A stretch of 64,000 nucleotides of DNA from Terriglobus aquaticus (GCF_025685415.1 NZ_JAGSYB010000001.1:744001-808000); one strand, 5' to 3'. Shown: positions 48,008 through 57,114, numbered from the stretch's first letter. A program made the numbers and translations. Notes: generated by a model not told the origin, from the sequence alone.

Positions 48008-49434
48008 GTCGTCACCTCCTTCATGCGCCGTTCTTCCTCAGCCTTTGCATCACCCGCATACTTCTGTTGCAGCGCGATCTCCTGCTGCGCCTCGTCCCGC
48101 TTTCCCAGGTGAGAGAGAGCGCGCGCGAGCCGGTAGTGCGCCTCGGGGTAGTCGGGACGCTGTTGCAGAGCACGGTGCAGCAGATCAGCGCTGCCCGCCC
48201 AGTCGTTTCGCGATTGCTGCAATACCGCGAGCTGGTACCAGGCATCGGCCAGCTTGGGATTCACGCGAACCGCATTCCGCAACAAAGCTTCAGCCGCTAC
48301 AGCATCCTGCTTGTCCGCAGGCTGGTGCAGGATGGCGACTCCAGCAAAGAGCGACGCCTCAGCATTCGCCGGATGCGCCTCCGCAAAGCGCCGCAACGAG
48401 GTACATCCTTCCTGCTGGGCACCGCCCAAAGCACTGCAGCTTCGGCCAAGCAGGTCCGCGGCCGTACTGGAGTTCGGGTCCTTGCCGAGCAGGTCGGCAA
48501 ACACTGGAACTGCCTTCTCGTAATCAGCGTTGCCGTAGTACGCAACGCCTAGTGCAGTGCGCATCCGTTCGCTGGACGGGTAGCGCTGCGCAGCGTAGGT
48601 CAGCACCTGGATCGCAGCGGGGAACGTCCAGTGACGCATCAGCTCCGTGGCATAGCTGTATAGATTCGCCTCACTGGGATCCAGCTCTGCCGCGCGCTTG
48701 AAATGCTGCGCGGCCGATTCGAAGTGGTGCGATTGTTCCTCCGCCTCGCCCAGCAGTTCTTGCAGCGGAGCCGAGCTCTCCTGGTCCGGCGCCGCATGCA
48801 GGACGGTAAGCGCCTGGCCTGGATCATTGGCTGTCAGCAGTGCCACGGCCCAATCGTGCCGCAGATCATCGTCCACGGCAACGCCTTGCTGCTGCATCAG
48901 GCGCGCTCCGGCGGAGTAGGCCTTCGCAGCAGCGGAAGCATTGGCCGCTTCCATCTGCGCCTGCGCCAGATGGATCATCAGGACCGGATTGTCGGGCTGC
49001 TGCGAGCTGGCTTCGGTCAGCAGAGTAACCGCTTCTCCGGGCGCCCCTGACTTGATCAAGGCCACCGCAAGGTTGCCGGAGATGTCCGCATCACGCGGCG
49101 CCAGCCGATGTGCGCATTGCAGATATGGAAGCGCCTCCTTCAGATCTCCCGACTCCGCGAGAGTCATGCCGGTAGCAGTCTGGACCTCGACCTGCTTCGG
49201 ATATTTCGTAGCAAGCCGCAGCAGGGAAGGCCGCGCCGCGGCGAGGTTTCCAGCCTCATAGGCTTGAATGGCCGATGTCAGACTTGCCTTGTCTTCGGCT
49301 GACATCGATGCACCACTCTGTTGCTGTCGTGCGGGAGTGTGTCTGGTCGCTGTGGCGTCCTGCGCCCACAGCGTCGCCCGGCTGCACGAAACTCCGAGCA
49401 GTACGGCCGCGACGACAAAACGGGCAGGGATCAT
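47986..49434 (-). CDS. Secreted TPR-repeat protein downstream of the receptor
   Basis: ATG 49434 gives 482 residues; a TTG eight codons upstream is less likely. A signal peptide ending near LWAQD is followed by about ten TPR-like helix pairs, e.g. GNLAVALIKSGAPGEAVTLL and AHYRLARALSHLGKRDEAQQ. It probably scaffolds or binds partners in the periplasm; TPR genes directly behind Oar-like receptors are common in this phylum. Its 3' end holds the ribosome site for the next gene. Confidence 0.85.
   Translation of the reverse strand: MIPARFVVAAVLLGVSCSRATLWAQDATATRHTPARQQQSGASMSAEDKASLTSAIQAYEAGNLAAARPSLLRLATKYPKQVEVQTATGMTLAESGDLKEALPYLQCAHRLAPRDADISGNLAVALIKSGAPGEAVTLLTEASSQQPDNPVLMIHLAQAQMEAANASAAAKAYSAGARLMQQQGVAVDDDLRHDWAVALLTANDPGQALTVLHAAPDQESSAPLQELLGEAEEQSHHFESAAQHFKRAAELDPSEANLYSYATELMRHWTFPAAIQVLTYAAQRYPSSERMRTALGVAYYGNADYEKAVPVFADLLGKDPNSSTAADLLGRSCSALGGAQQEGCTSLRRFAEAHPANAEASLFAGVAILHQPADKQDAVAAEALLRNAVRVNPKLADAWYQLAVLQQSRNDWAGSADLLHRALQQRPDYPEAHYRLARALSHLGKRDEAQQEIALQQKYAGDAKAEEERRMKEVTTFLVTAN
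48011..48020 (-). promoter_or_regulatory. Strong Shine-Dalgarno site before an ATT start
   Basis: AGGAGGTGAC on the minus strand lies inside the 3' end of the TPR gene. With a seven-base gap to ATT (48007-48005) it decides the start of the phosphatase-fold gene. Confidence 0.6.
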
Positions 49435-49524
49435 TGCGACGATCTTACTCAAGCTCAAGCAGATGCTGATAGGGCAATCGGGTCGCGGCGTATGACCCGA
49501 GCGATCCAGGACTGTAAAACCGAC

Positions 49525-49550
49525 GCAGCCGGAGTAGCTCCTCCGGCTGC
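49525..49550 (-). terminator. Hairpin terminator after the receptor gene
   Basis: GCAGCCGGAG pairs perfectly with CTCCGGCTGC around a six-base loop and is followed on the minus strand by GTCGGTTTTAC. It lies between the receptor stop and the TPR start, as at 20991-21026 in the other receptor locus. Confidence 0.7.
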
Positions 49551-49574
49551 GCAGTTACATCGTTGTAGCGCTGG

Positions 49575-52500
49575 TTAGAAGTTGATCTTGCCCGCGAACT
49601 GCCAGAATCGCGAGTCAGGCGTGAAGGCACCCAGGTTGCGGGCACCCGTAATCTGCCCACCGCCGCTGCTTATGTTCGCATTGGGGTTGCCGTAAGCAGG
49701 TGTGTTGAGCAGGTTGAAGTAATCGGCGCGCAGTTGGAACGTGGTTTCCCGGAAGAGTCCGAAGTTCTTGTATAGCGAGCCATTAATGCGCTCGTAACCC
49801 GGTCCGTACGCGCTGTTGCGCGGCGATCCGAGATAGGGAAGCGCGAACAACCCGGTGACCGTCTGTCCCGCTGCCAGGGGCGTGGGGTTACGGAACGAGC
49901 AGGGGTTATACCAAGTATTCGTGTTGCGCGTCGACGTAGGGCAGGTGAATGGCTTCGTCTGCGGATCGGACGTACCACCCCCAGCGAACTCGTTGCGGAT
50001 CATGACGGGATGTGCGCCAGCACCGGCAGGACCAGTCACGCTCAAATTCATGCTGAACGGGTTACCCGTTTGCGCGACAAACGTGAGTGAGTTGGTCCAT
50101 CCACCCAGCAGGATATCCAGAATGCCCGGGTGATTCCCGTGCGCCCGGCCTACACCGTACGGGATGGCGTACGAACCATTCAGTGCGAAGCGGTGTCTTA
50201 CATCGAAAGGTGAGTTGCTGTAGTCACTACCAAGGCCGATCAGGTTCGGTCCGCGATACCCAGCGTCGCCCGTGCTGCCGAGTGGCGTTGGTGCATCGTC
50301 CAGCGCGTGCGAGTAGGTGTAGCTTGCCAGAAAGCTAAGACCGCTACGCAACCGCTGATCCAGCTTGGCCTGAAGGGAGTTGTAGTTTGAGGCTCCTTCA
50401 TAAGAGCTGTATGCGTCACCACCGATGGTGGGGAACGGTTGGTACGGAGTAGTGTTCGCGCCCGGTGCCTGGAGAACCAACGCCGAGTTCCGGTCCGGGA
50501 AGACCACCAGGTGACGCGAGTTCGAACCAACGTACGACACCGTGGTCGACATCGTGGGGTTAATTGCGTACTCCAAGGCCAGATTGTATTGCTGGCTGTA
50601 CGGCGTCTTCACAAAAGGATCGGAACCACGGAGATTGGGGTTAGACACTGAGTTTTGCAGGCCAGCCGCGATTGCTGCGTTGAAACCGTTCTCCAGGGTG
50701 ATGCCGTTGTTCCGGCAGTTACCCACGTTGCATGACCCATACAGCGTCTGTGAGTTGTAGGTCGAGTCGAACTCAAACGGATAGTTTTCACCCAAATTCG
50801 GGTAATAACCAGCGCTTTCCAGGCCGCCGTAGAAGATGCCGTAGCCGGTCCGGATCACCGTCTTGTCATTCAGCTTGTAAGCCAGGCCAAAGCGCGGAGC
50901 GAAGTTCTTCTTTTGCGGGTCAACCAGGAAACGGTTGTTCGTGTACTGCAGGTTGATATGGTTTGCGGCCAGCGTGTTCAGGAAGCTCGCTGCCAACGGC
51001 ACTCCGCTCTTGGACTGCGGGATGCGGTAGAAGCCTGTGCCAGCACCGGGTGCCAGCGTATTTACGATGAACGCCGCCTGGTTATCGTGACGTTCCAGAT
51101 AGGGCTGTGCGTACTCATAACGCAGGCCGATATTGATCGTGAGATTCGGTGTCGCCTTCCAGTCATCCTGGAAGTATCCGGCACGGATCCAGCGAACATC
51201 GTCCGACGTAAAGATGTTGGAGACTGCTGCTGTGTCCATGTTGTTGGTCAGGAAGTCGGCCACTCCGAATCCCGTGTAGGCGATGCCGGTCGTCTTATCG
51301 GTCGGTGCGCCCGCGGCCGCGGTGAACTTACCTGTAAAGCCGTAAGAACCGCGCGACTGAGTCGGCTGGGTCGTCGAGAAGCGAATGCGCTGGAAGTTCA
51401 CGCCCATACGCATGCTGTGATTGCCTGCGATCTTCGTTACGTTATCCAAGATCTGGTAGACGTTCTGGTACTCATCCGTCACCGCAAACGTTGGTGAACC
51501 GAAGCTTGAGATACCACTGACGGCCACGTTAGGTAGGCCGCCATTCTGCTGCCCGCCGGGAATGCCGCCCAGGCCCAGGCTCGCGGCGAGTCCAGTGTTG
51601 CTGCCGTTTGGCTGCAGGAACCCGAAGTGGCCGTAGTTGTAACCAAAGCGCGCTTCGTTCACCAGGTTGGGGTTGAAGATGTGCGTCTCGCTGGCGGCCA
51701 GAGCTTCGCTCAAATTGGTGATCGTTCCCGTGTCACCGAAGCCACCACCATCCAGCACATTGCCCAGCGGAGGTGTGCGTGTGCCAGGGGTGTTCGAGTA
51801 GCTGGTGCGGACGAACATCTGATCGTGCTGACTGGCGTTGTAGTCCGCGCGAATATCAAATTGCGTCGTGTTGTTTACGGCGTTGCGGCTGCTGAAGTAG
51901 TTGTTTACTGCCGTTCGGCCGCCAATTGCCTGGTTTGGCTGTGGGTACAGGTTCAGGATCTTGAGCGCGGTCTGATCGATTTGTGACGGCAGCAGCGTGT
52001 TGTTCGGCAGTGGTGTAGCGATGTTGCCGGAGTTGGGCTGCACCAGCTGCACTGGAGAGTTGCCGGTGAGCGCCGGATTCAGCAGTTCGGAGAAATTGCC
52101 CTGGCGCATCAAGGCAGTCGGAACGGTAAAGGTTCCTGATTCGCCAAAGATAATGCGGTTCGCTTCCGCGTCACCAAACAGGAAGAGCTTGTCCTTGAGG
52201 ATCGGAAAGCCAAGCGTTCCGCCGAACTGGTTCTGCCGGTATTTCGGCACAGTCCGGTTACCGAAGGATGCCCACTCGTGGATGTCGAAGGCATCGTTGC
52301 GGATGTACTCCCAAGCCGCGCCGTGGATGTGGTTTGTGCCCGACTTTACCGAGGTGTTGATTACAGCACCTGCGGAGTGGCCGAACTCCGCGCTATACGC
52401 TCCCGTTTGTACTTTGAATTCCGCCAGGGCTTCCGGTGGCGGCTTCACGCTGTAGCTGGCGCCGTTGAAGAAGTCCACCACGTTTACGTTGTTATCCACG

Positions 52501-53111
52501 CCATCCAGCAGGAAGTTGTTCTGCTCAGCGCGCTGGCCGTTGGCGTTGAAGTCGCCACCGTTCTGACCGCGCGAGCCGTTCGCAGGCGCAATGCCGGTCG
52601 TGAGCTGCGCGATGAAGACGTAGTTGCGACCGTTCAACGGCGTATCGACGATCGTCTGTGCCTCGATCACCTGTCCGGTTGAGCCGTCACCGGTCTGCAG
52701 TTGAGGTGCTTCGGTGGTGACTGTCACCACGTCCGTTGCGCCTGGGGTGAGTGTCATGTCGACGCCCGCACGCTCATCCACGTGAAGCTGTACGTTCTTC
52801 TGCTCCGAAGTGTTGAAGCCGGAGGCCGAGACCCGAACGGTGTAGTTACCGATCTTGACGGGCGAAAAGGTGTAAACACCGCTGCCGTCCGTTTTGTCAG
52901 TCAGGGTGAACCCTGTATCAACGTTCGTAATTGTCACCGAAGCGTTGGAGACTGCAGCGCCGGACGCATCTCGGACAGTACCGGTGATAGTGCCTTGATC
53001 GACCTGTGCGAATGCACTTGCCCCACAGGCCGCAAGAGAGAGTGTCACTGCGAGAGTTCCACCTCGCAGAGCCGTGATGGGCGATGGCGCCATTTGACCT
53101 CGAAATTTCAT
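49575..53111 (-). CDS. Oar-like TonB-dependent receptor of the galactoside locus
   Basis: The frame is open from 53165, but the predicted transcription start near 53173 and an operator over 53151-53164 make ATG 53111 (MKFRGQM) more likely; ATG 53093, with CGAGGT before it, is another option. About 1178 residues: signal peptide (ACGASAFAQ), carboxypeptidase-like domain (TGTVRDASGAAVSNASVTIT), plug (TPLNGRNYVFIAQLTTGI), and a beta-barrel ending WQFAGKINF. It should import the products of galactan breakdown across the outer membrane. Confidence 0.88.
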   Translation of the reverse strand: MKFRGQMAPSPITALRGGTLAVTLSLAACGASAFAQVDQGTITGTVRDASGAAVSNASVTITNVDTGFTLTDKTDGSGVYTFSPVKIGNYTVRVSASGFNTSEQKNVQLHVDERAGVDMTLTPGATDVVTVTTEAPQLQTGDGSTGQVIEAQTIVDTPLNGRNYVFIAQLTTGIAPANGSRGQNGGDFNANGQRAEQNNFLLDGVDNNVNVVDFFNGASYSVKPPPEALAEFKVQTGAYSAEFGHSAGAVINTSVKSGTNHIHGAAWEYIRNDAFDIHEWASFGNRTVPKYRQNQFGGTLGFPILKDKLFLFGDAEANRIIFGESGTFTVPTALMRQGNFSELLNPALTGNSPVQLVQPNSGNIATPLPNNTLLPSQIDQTALKILNLYPQPNQAIGGRTAVNNYFSSRNAVNNTTQFDIRADYNASQHDQMFVRTSYSNTPGTRTPPLGNVLDGGGFGDTGTITNLSEALAASETHIFNPNLVNEARFGYNYGHFGFLQPNGSNTGLAASLGLGGIPGGQQNGGLPNVAVSGISSFGSPTFAVTDEYQNVYQILDNVTKIAGNHSMRMGVNFQRIRFSTTQPTQSRGSYGFTGKFTAAAGAPTDKTTGIAYTGFGVADFLTNNMDTAAVSNIFTSDDVRWIRAGYFQDDWKATPNLTINIGLRYEYAQPYLERHDNQAAFIVNTLAPGAGTGFYRIPQSKSGVPLAASFLNTLAANHINLQYTNNRFLVDPQKKNFAPRFGLAYKLNDKTVIRTGYGIFYGGLESAGYYPNLGENYPFEFDSTYNSQTLYGSCNVGNCRNNGITLENGFNAAIAAGLQNSVSNPNLRGSDPFVKTPYSQQYNLALEYAINPTMSTTVSYVGSNSRHLVVFPDRNSALVLQAPGANTTPYQPFPTIGGDAYSSYEGASNYNSLQAKLDQRLRSGLSFLASYTYSHALDDAPTPLGSTGDAGYRGPNLIGLGSDYSNSPFDVRHRFALNGSYAIPYGVGRAHGNHPGILDILLGGWTNSLTFVAQTGNPFSMNLSVTGPAGAGAHPVMIRNEFAGGGTSDPQTKPFTCPTSTRNTNTWYNPCSFRNPTPLAAGQTVTGLFALPYLGSPRNSAYGPGYERINGSLYKNFGLFRETTFQLRADYFNLLNTPAYGNPNANISSGGGQITGARNLGAFTPDSRFWQFAGKINF

Positions 53112-53150
53112 CCTGTGTCTCGCTTTCGGTGGCTGCATGTTCGGCGTTTC

Positions 53151-53164
53151 TGAATCCGTATACA
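53151..53164. promoter_or_regulatory. 14-base operator candidate, copy at the receptor promoter
   Basis: The plus strand reads TGAATCCGTATACA, the exact complement of the element at 41125-41138. It lies 10-23 bases after the predicted transcription start, a normal place for a repressor block. Confidence 0.6.
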
Positions 53165-53179
53165 TTGCAGCGCCAAGAA

Positions 53180-53208
53180 CTCTAAGCCGCTGGAGAAATC
53201 GGTGTCAA
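53180..53208 (-). promoter_or_regulatory. Predicted promoter of the receptor gene
   Basis: TTGACA at 53208-53203 and TTAGAG at 53185-53180 (minus strand) are 17 bases apart, giving a transcription start near 53173. Confidence 0.6.
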
Positions 53209-53220
53209 CATCTTCTTTTC

Positions 53221-53236
53221 AGCTTCGATTGAAGCT
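53221..53236. repeat. Inverted repeat upstream of the receptor promoter
   Basis: AGCTTC and GAAGCT arms flank four bases, 13 bases upstream of the -35 box, a good place for an activator. No regulator for it can be named. Confidence 0.35.
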
Positions 53237-53396
53237 GCTTCGGGCGGTTGATTCGCACTAAAAGCAGCCATCCCTCGACGATTGTCAGGGCGTAGCAAGG
53301 CGAAAACAGTCAGATGTGAGATGGCCGAGTCAGGTCTCGAGAGCAGATCCACAGATAGAGGACATGCTCACCGCGGGATCACGCTTCCGAACGTTT

Positions 53397-54485
53397 CTAG
53401 CTCGCGCCAACCAGCACAATCGGCATCGTGGGTGTGAGCGAGCCGCCAGCATTCTCTACCGTGATTGCAAAGCCCGTAGCAGCGACGTGCTGGAAATGGC
53501 TGTTGATTAGCGTTGCGTTGCCTGCGTTATCAGGCCTGAAGGTGCCAGCGGGGATGGGTGCGGAACCGTCCGCCGGCATCAGCCAGAGTTCATACACCTT
53601 GTTCGCCGGAAGGCTGCTCAGATCACTGCCCGTGAAAACAAGCGTACCCGTGCTGGCGAGGTAGGTGCCTCGCCCGGAGGGCCGCTTCTTCTCCTTCGGA
53701 ACGGTGAGGGTCACGTGCAGCGCAGTGGGATCCGCCAAAGCCGCAAGCACTTGTTGCGAGTCCGCCGCAGCTGCCGCAATCTGCTGTTCCTTAGTTAGAG
53801 CTTCGCCGAGCTGCTTCCGCTCGGCTTCCGTCTGATTTGCCGTGGCGGCCAGCGAGTCGGCTTTGGCTGCAGCACGCTGCGCCTGCAGGGCTGTGGCGTC
53901 GGCCTTTGCCGCGAGCGCGGCACTCTGTGCAGAGAGGGCAGCCGCCCGGCTTTGCGCCTGTGCAGCTTCCTGCTGCTTGGTCGTCAGTTGAACTCCCGCC
54001 TGTTGCAGGGAGTTGCGTAACCGATCCCGCTCCGCAGCCACGCTTGCAACCTGTGACTGTGCGTCGTGTAACTGTGCAACCTGGCTTTGCGCCTCATGAT
54101 TTCTGCGCAGCAGCAGGCCAACTCCGACCAGCAGAGCCGCTGCCACTGCCCACCCGGCCCACAGCAGCCCCAGGCTCCAGCTCCAGCGAGGCGAGCGTTC
54201 GACCACCTCGGCAACCCTGCGCGGTGCTGGCGCCGCGGCAACTGGTACGGTACGTTCCCGTTCCACGCTGCTCTGCAGGCGACTCAGCGCCGATGCAGGC
54301 ACCTCTTCCATAACGGTCGTTGCCGATGCGTATAGTCCGAGAACTGACTGAATCTCAGCCAGTCTGGCGGCCACCTCCGGATCGCTCTCCACCAGGCCCG
54401 CCACCTGCGTCATCTCTTCAGCAGACAGCGCCTGCATCGCGTACAGGATCAGGTCGTCTTCTGTCACAAACCCATGCATGCTCAT
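53397..54485 (-). CDS. RskA-type membrane anti-sigma factor with long coiled coil
   Basis: The 362-residue protein has a cytoplasmic N-terminal part (about 1-95), one membrane segment (about 103-126), a long alanine/glutamine/glutamate-rich coiled coil (about 130-235), and a C-terminal anti-sigma-K domain with LPANKVYELWLMPADGSAPIP. RskA proteins hold an ECF sigma factor inactive until a periplasmic signal triggers cleavage. It overlaps the sigma gene by ATGA. The coiled coil is unusually long and may place the sensor domain away from the membrane. Confidence 0.85.
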   Translation of the reverse strand: MSMHGFVTEDDLILYAMQALSAEEMTQVAGLVESDPEVAARLAEIQSVLGLYASATTVMEEVPASALSRLQSSVERERTVPVAAAPAPRRVAEVVERSPRWSWSLGLLWAGWAVAAALLVGVGLLLRRNHEAQSQVAQLHDAQSQVASVAAERDRLRNSLQQAGVQLTTKQQEAAQAQSRAAALSAQSAALAAKADATALQAQRAAAKADSLAATANQTEAERKQLGEALTKEQQIAAAAADSQQVLAALADPTALHVTLTVPKEKKRPSGRGTYLASTGTLVFTGSDLSSLPANKVYELWLMPADGSAPIPAGTFRPDNAGNATLINSHFQHVAATGFAITVENAGGSLTPTMPIVLVGAS

Positions 54486-55045
54486 GCTTTCAGGGTCCTT
54501 TCCAGAAGATTGACCGCCGCCCGAATACGTGTCTTGACCGTGCCCAGGGGTGTGGCCGTTTTGGCTGCGATCTCTGTATGCGTCAGTCCTTCGAAAAACG
54601 CCATTTCCAACGCCGTCTGTTGTTCAACAGGAAGCTGACTCGCCACCTCGCGCACCCGCGCCAACAGCAGGTTATTTTCGGACGACGCAGCAAGGTTCAC
54701 CGGCGACGCCAAGGGCAGATCGTCGACCGGTTGCGTCAGCTTCCGCCTGCGAATGCTGTCCACCGCACGGTTCCGCGTCATCACCGCCAGTAGCGGTTCC
54801 AGCGATTGCTGGTCCTCGCGCAACTCGAACGGCTTTCTCCAGACCTGCATGAAAATCTCCTGGAGAACGTCTTCTGCGTCCTCTCGATCGTTCAGGACTC
54901 TCATGGCGACTGAAAAGACGAGCTTCGAGTGCCTTTGGAAGAGGCGCGTCAGTGCCTGCTCATCGCCCTCTTTGATTCTGAGAAGCAGAGCAGGATCTGA
55001 CTCCTGGCCCTCTTCCAGTCTCGGTCGCGTTGAAGAGTCACTCAT
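54482..55045 (-). CDS. ECF RNA polymerase sigma factor (SigK-like)
   Basis: ATG 55045 gives 187 residues; a GTG at 55087 is possible. Region 2 has RLFQRHSKLVFSVAMRVLND and the DVLQEIFMQVWRKP core-binding helix; region 4 has THTEIAAKTATPLGTVKTRI, the -35 recognition helix. The pairing with an RskA-type protein identifies the SigK-like group. Its regulon could include the receptor genes nearby, but the receptor promoter here looks like sigma-70. Confidence 0.9.
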   Translation of the reverse strand: MSDSSTRPRLEEGQESDPALLLRIKEGDEQALTRLFQRHSKLVFSVAMRVLNDREDAEDVLQEIFMQVWRKPFELREDQQSLEPLLAVMTRNRAVDSIRRRKLTQPVDDLPLASPVNLAASSENNLLLARVREVASQLPVEQQTALEMAFFEGLTHTEIAAKTATPLGTVKTRIRAAVNLLERTLKA

Positions 55046-55187
55046 AGAACGTTCGGGGAAGGCGGATGGTTTGTGGCCTACAGCCACTTACGTGCATACG
55101 ATACACAGCGCTGGAAGCCTTGTGGAACGATTGCGCAACAAAATTCGTTGGCTCGTGACGTTTGCGGCACCCTTTGCCGCGGCGGCG

Positions 55188-55994
55188 TCACTGCGGTGTC
55201 CACTGCGGGTGAGTGGTGAACAGCCCATCCACAAAGCCAAGGTGATACATCAGGAACAGGCCGAAACAGAGGCTGATACCGCCTGAAATCCACCCCAGCG
55301 AGTCGGTCCAGCGATGAAATCGCGTCGAGCCGTACCTGAGGGGAATGGCAAAAAGTGTGGTCATCAGCACCATGCCCAGCATAGTCCCCACACCAAAGAT
55401 CACCAGGTATACGGCCGCCCAGACCGGATCCTGAATGGTCGCAAGCACCAGAAGTGCCACGGCAGCAGAGCCGGCTAAACCGTGTACCAGACCGATGAAC
55501 AAAGGCCGCAGTGTATGGAACACGCCCAGCTGGGTTAGCGAGCTGCGAAGCGGGCTGTATCCAGCTTCCTCGACTTCGGAAAGGGAAACGCCTGCTGGTT
55601 CAGGGGCGGTCGCGAACCGGCGCGAGAGGTACGGCAGCAAGCCGGTTAGGTTAAGAATGCCAAGGAGCACCAGCATGACGGCCACACTGAACTCCATCAG
55701 CAGACCTAGCCGAATCGGTATCTGCACGTGAAAGAGGATGATCAGGCATCCCACGAGGAAGACGGTGATGGTGTGACCCAGGCCCCAAAGGCATCCGATG
55801 AGAGCCGCGTGCGCGATGGATCGCTGCCTTGTGACAATGGTCGACAACGCAACCACGTGATCGGCGTCCGTGGAGTGACGCATTCCCAGCACCAGGCCAA
55901 GACCCACCAGGAACAGGACTCGGCCGGAGTGCGGTTGTTCCCCCGGTAGAAGGGCGCACAATGACACAGCCTTCGCGAGGAGAAAGGCGCTCAA
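55188..55994 (-). CDS. NicO-family nickel/cobalt permease
   Basis: The 268-residue membrane protein has about six to seven segments. The metal motif HX4DH is His40 to His46 (RHSTDADHV), and a second conserved block GLVHGLAGSAAV lies near 170. The start is TTG 55994, since an in-frame stop lies just before it. It would bring in nickel for the cofactor made by the larBCE genes; it is the last gene of their operon. Confidence 0.85.
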   Translation of the reverse strand: MSAFLLAKAVSLCALLPGEQPHSGRVLFLVGLGLVLGMRHSTDADHVVALSTIVTRQRSIAHAALIGCLWGLGHTITVFLVGCLIILFHVQIPIRLGLLMEFSVAVMLVLLGILNLTGLLPYLSRRFATAPEPAGVSLSEVEEAGYSPLRSSLTQLGVFHTLRPLFIGLVHGLAGSAAVALLVLATIQDPVWAAVYLVIFGVGTMLGMVLMTTLFAIPLRYGSTRFHRWTDSLGWISGGISLCFGLFLMYHLGFVDGLFTTHPQWTPQ

Positions 55995-56046
55995 CGCCGT
56001 TCCCGCTCACGCTCTACAGACCCGCACTGCCGGAAGCCTCGCATGG

Positions 56047-57114
56047 TTAGGAAGGCTTCGTCTCAGGATTTGCACTGCTGCCGCCCAGCCACTTCGGATT
56101 CTGGGCCGTGCCGTCGAAGATGTTCGAGGTCTTGAAAGGCTCAAACCGGCCGGTCAGCGCTACCTCCCGTGTACGCCCCAGCAGGTCGCTTCGTTGCGCC
56201 TCCGTCATCGGTTTGAAGTCGTGAGCTGCCGTAAGAGCCTGTTGCAGAATCTCCGGCTTGTCGATGCCGGTGATGACAACAGAAACGCCCGGGACGGAAA
56301 GGCCGTAATGCAACGCCTCTGCCGGCTGGAAGGTATTCGTCTTCAGCAGCCAGCCGTCCCCAAACGTCTTCATCGCCAGCACGCCTGTTCCGGCCTTGAC
56401 CGCCACCGGGATCACCAGGTTCGTGAACGACCGGAAGTGCGCGTCGAAGACGTTGACCGGCATCTGCACCGTATCGAACTTGAAGCCGTGCTGGGCCGCG
56501 ATCTCGAACATGCGCAGGTGGATCTGTGGGTCCTTGTGACCCGTAAAGCCGATGTAGCGAATCTTGCCGGCTGCCTTCGCAGCCATTGCGGCGTGAATCG
56601 CACCGTCGTCTGCAAAGATTCGATCCGGGTCTTCAAAGCGGAGGATCTCGTGAAACTGCACCAGGTCGATTACGTCGGTGTTGAGGCGGCCCAGTGACTG
56701 CTCCAACTGCTTGTCGTAGTCCTTCGCAGTGCGGGCGTCCAGCTTGGTCATCAGAAAGACCTTCTGCCGGTAGCCATCCTTCAGCGCCTGGCCCATGCGC
56801 ACTTCACTGATGCCGTCGTTGTAGTCCCAGCAGTTATCCATGAACGTGATACCCGCATCGATCGCGCTGCGGACCAGTCGTATCGCATCTGCCTGAGGGA
56901 TCTTCCCGTCTTTGTCCAGGTGATATCCGCCCATGCCGATGGCTGAGACGCGTTCACCCGTCGTGCCCAGCTCGCGGTAGAGCATGCCCGGCGCCTCGGG
57001 CCGCTGTACCGGCGCCCGGTCTGAGGTCTTGCCCGCCTGTGCGTCCGCAGAGGCTGTTGCGACGGAGGCAACCCCCGCGGCTGCCGCCGTCTTCAGGAAA
57101 TCTCTGCGCTCCAT
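56047..57114 (-). CDS. Tat-exported aldo/keto reductase
   Basis: The 355-residue product begins MERRDFLKTAAAAG, a twin-arginine signal ending near SADAQ. The aldo/keto reductase barrel keeps the tetrad: Asp93, Tyr98 (CWDYNDG), Lys124 (MTKLDAR) and His155 (VQFHEIL). Substrate is unknown. Export is notable because the family normally uses cytoplasmic NADPH; the cofactor may be taken out already bound. It lies between larB and the nickel permease, 52-58 bases from each. Confidence 0.85.
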   Translation of the reverse strand: MERRDFLKTAAAAGVASVATASADAQAGKTSDRAPVQRPEAPGMLYRELGTTGERVSAIGMGGYHLDKDGKIPQADAIRLVRSAIDAGITFMDNCWDYNDGISEVRMGQALKDGYRQKVFLMTKLDARTAKDYDKQLEQSLGRLNTDVIDLVQFHEILRFEDPDRIFADDGAIHAAMAAKAAGKIRYIGFTGHKDPQIHLRMFEIAAQHGFKFDTVQMPVNVFDAHFRSFTNLVIPVAVKAGTGVLAMKTFGDGWLLKTNTFQPAEALHYGLSVPGVSVVITGIDKPEILQQALTAAHDFKPMTEAQRSDLLGRTREVALTGRFEPFKTSNIFDGTAQNPKWLGGSSANPETKPS

